DNA of 5,762 nt from Pseudomonadota bacterium (GTDB lineage Bacteria > Myxococcota > Polyangia > GCA-2747355 > JACKDQ01), in NCBI GenBank assembly GCA_030591195.1, contig JAUVBO010000233.1:1-5762 (forward strand). Reading direction: 5' to 3'. The notes under the pieces were generated by a model. The model was given only the letters and a program-made list of their open reading frames with translations, was not told the origin of the DNA and did no database searches. Of this stretch, positions 5,355 to 5,762 are shown piece by piece. The translations under genes were made by a program, and so were the position numbers. The first letter of the stretch is position 1. Each line of letters opens with the position of its first letter.

Positions 5355-5762
5355 CTACCGCTTGCGGCCTCCATTGTAGGGGTTGCGGAGGTCTTCGAGA
5401 CGCGGCCAGTGCGCCCTTGACCCGCTCTGCCGTCGCAGCCGGACGGTCAACGGCCGATCGGTCTGCGGGGCGCTGATCGCCCGGCGCACGGTCCGGTAGC
5501 CCCGCCGACGGATCTCCACCACGGTCGGCCGGCCTTGGTGAATCACCAACTTGTACGGTGTCCGCCCAAGTACCTTGCCGCCGACGACCACCCTCGCCCC
5601 CTCCGGGATGGTGACTAGCCAGACGGCCGACGGCTGGCTCTGTCCGTTGACTACGGCTTCGTTGGCCCCGTCCGGCTCGCTGCTCGGGCGGCCGTCCCGC
5701 GCCGCTCTGGCCACCATGTCCGGCGCCAGCCCGCTGTCGACGGTCGCCGCGGGCTGGCCCTG
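5355..5762 (-). CDS. PEGA-domain protein, C-terminal part (5' end outside window)
   Basis: The frame is open to the window edge, so the gene starts beyond it; the ATG at 5717 is preceded by 15 in-frame codons without a stop and has no evident ribosome site. The visible 135 residues begin with a polar, low-complexity segment. A PEGA domain follows at nucleotides 5621-5430 (VWLVTIPEGARVVVGGKVLG, then RTPYKLVI and an RRRGYR stretch). The protein ends with a basic tail, LEDLRNPYNGGRKR. PEGA domains are beta-rich modules often found outside the membrane in myxobacterial kinases and other envelope proteins. The layout (polar spacer, PEGA, basic tail with D-L-x-N-P-aromatic) parallels the neighbouring kinase, so the missing part may be another kinase with a membrane helix, but that is inference. 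It lies 97 bp upstream of the kinase on the same strand. Confidence 0.85.
   Translation of the reverse strand, partial: QGQPAATVDSGLAPDMVARAARDGRPSSEPDGANEAVVNGQSQPSAVWLVTIPEGARVVVGGKVLGRTPYKLVIHQGRPTVVEIRRRGYRTVRRAISAPQTDRPLTVRLRRQSGSRAHWPRLEDLRNPYNGGRKR

Overview
The window is about two-thirds G+C and reads as chromosome of a free-living bacterium. The Ser/Thr kinase with a C-terminal membrane anchor and PEGA domain, next to a second PEGA protein, is a combination typical of Myxococcota and related former Deltaproteobacteria. That assignment is inferred from gene style, not from a marker gene. There is no rRNA, tRNA, CRISPR array, transposase, integrase or phage gene.

Layout, left to right. 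(1) Positions 1-461, plus strand: the C-terminal end of an exported-type protein made of carboxypeptidase-regulatory-like beta-sandwich repeats. It stops abruptly inside its second repeat. (2) Positions 462-653: a non-coding gap with a perfect 12-bp palindrome and a shortened copy of it 51 bp downstream. (3) Positions 654-1241, plus: an unrecognised single-pass membrane protein with a Trp-rich, helical, probably periplasmic domain carrying two cysteines. (4) Positions 1242-1308: a short junction with an imperfect hairpin and a 20-codon reading frame whose stop abuts the next start. (5) Positions 1309-3327, plus: a DEAD-box RNA helicase of DeaD/CsdA layout (acidic N-tail, two-lobe core, dimerisation-like helices, Arg/Asp/Glu/Ser-rich linker, DbpA-type RNA-binding domain). 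Its motif II is DECD and its Q-motif glutamine is replaced by glutamate. (6) Positions 3365-5257, minus and convergent with the helicase: a Hanks-type Ser/Thr kinase with a Pro/Gln tandem-repeat N-terminus, kinase domain, one membrane helix, extracytoplasmic PEGA domain and basic tail. (7) Positions 5355-5762, minus: the C-terminal end of a second PEGA protein that runs off the window. Its final residues resemble the kinase tail.

The two minus-strand genes look like a tandem pair, probably co-transcribed, for signalling across the envelope; both may descend from one kinase-PEGA ancestor. The helicase probably works in ribosome assembly or unfolding of structured RNA, and nothing in the sequence links it to the kinase. 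I found no convincing new multi-gene system. The points most worth a second look are the helicase ATP-site substitutions and charged linker, the hairpin and mini-ORF just upstream of it, the 15-bp repeat array inside the kinase gene, and the shared D-L-x-N-P-aromatic tail of the two PEGA proteins.
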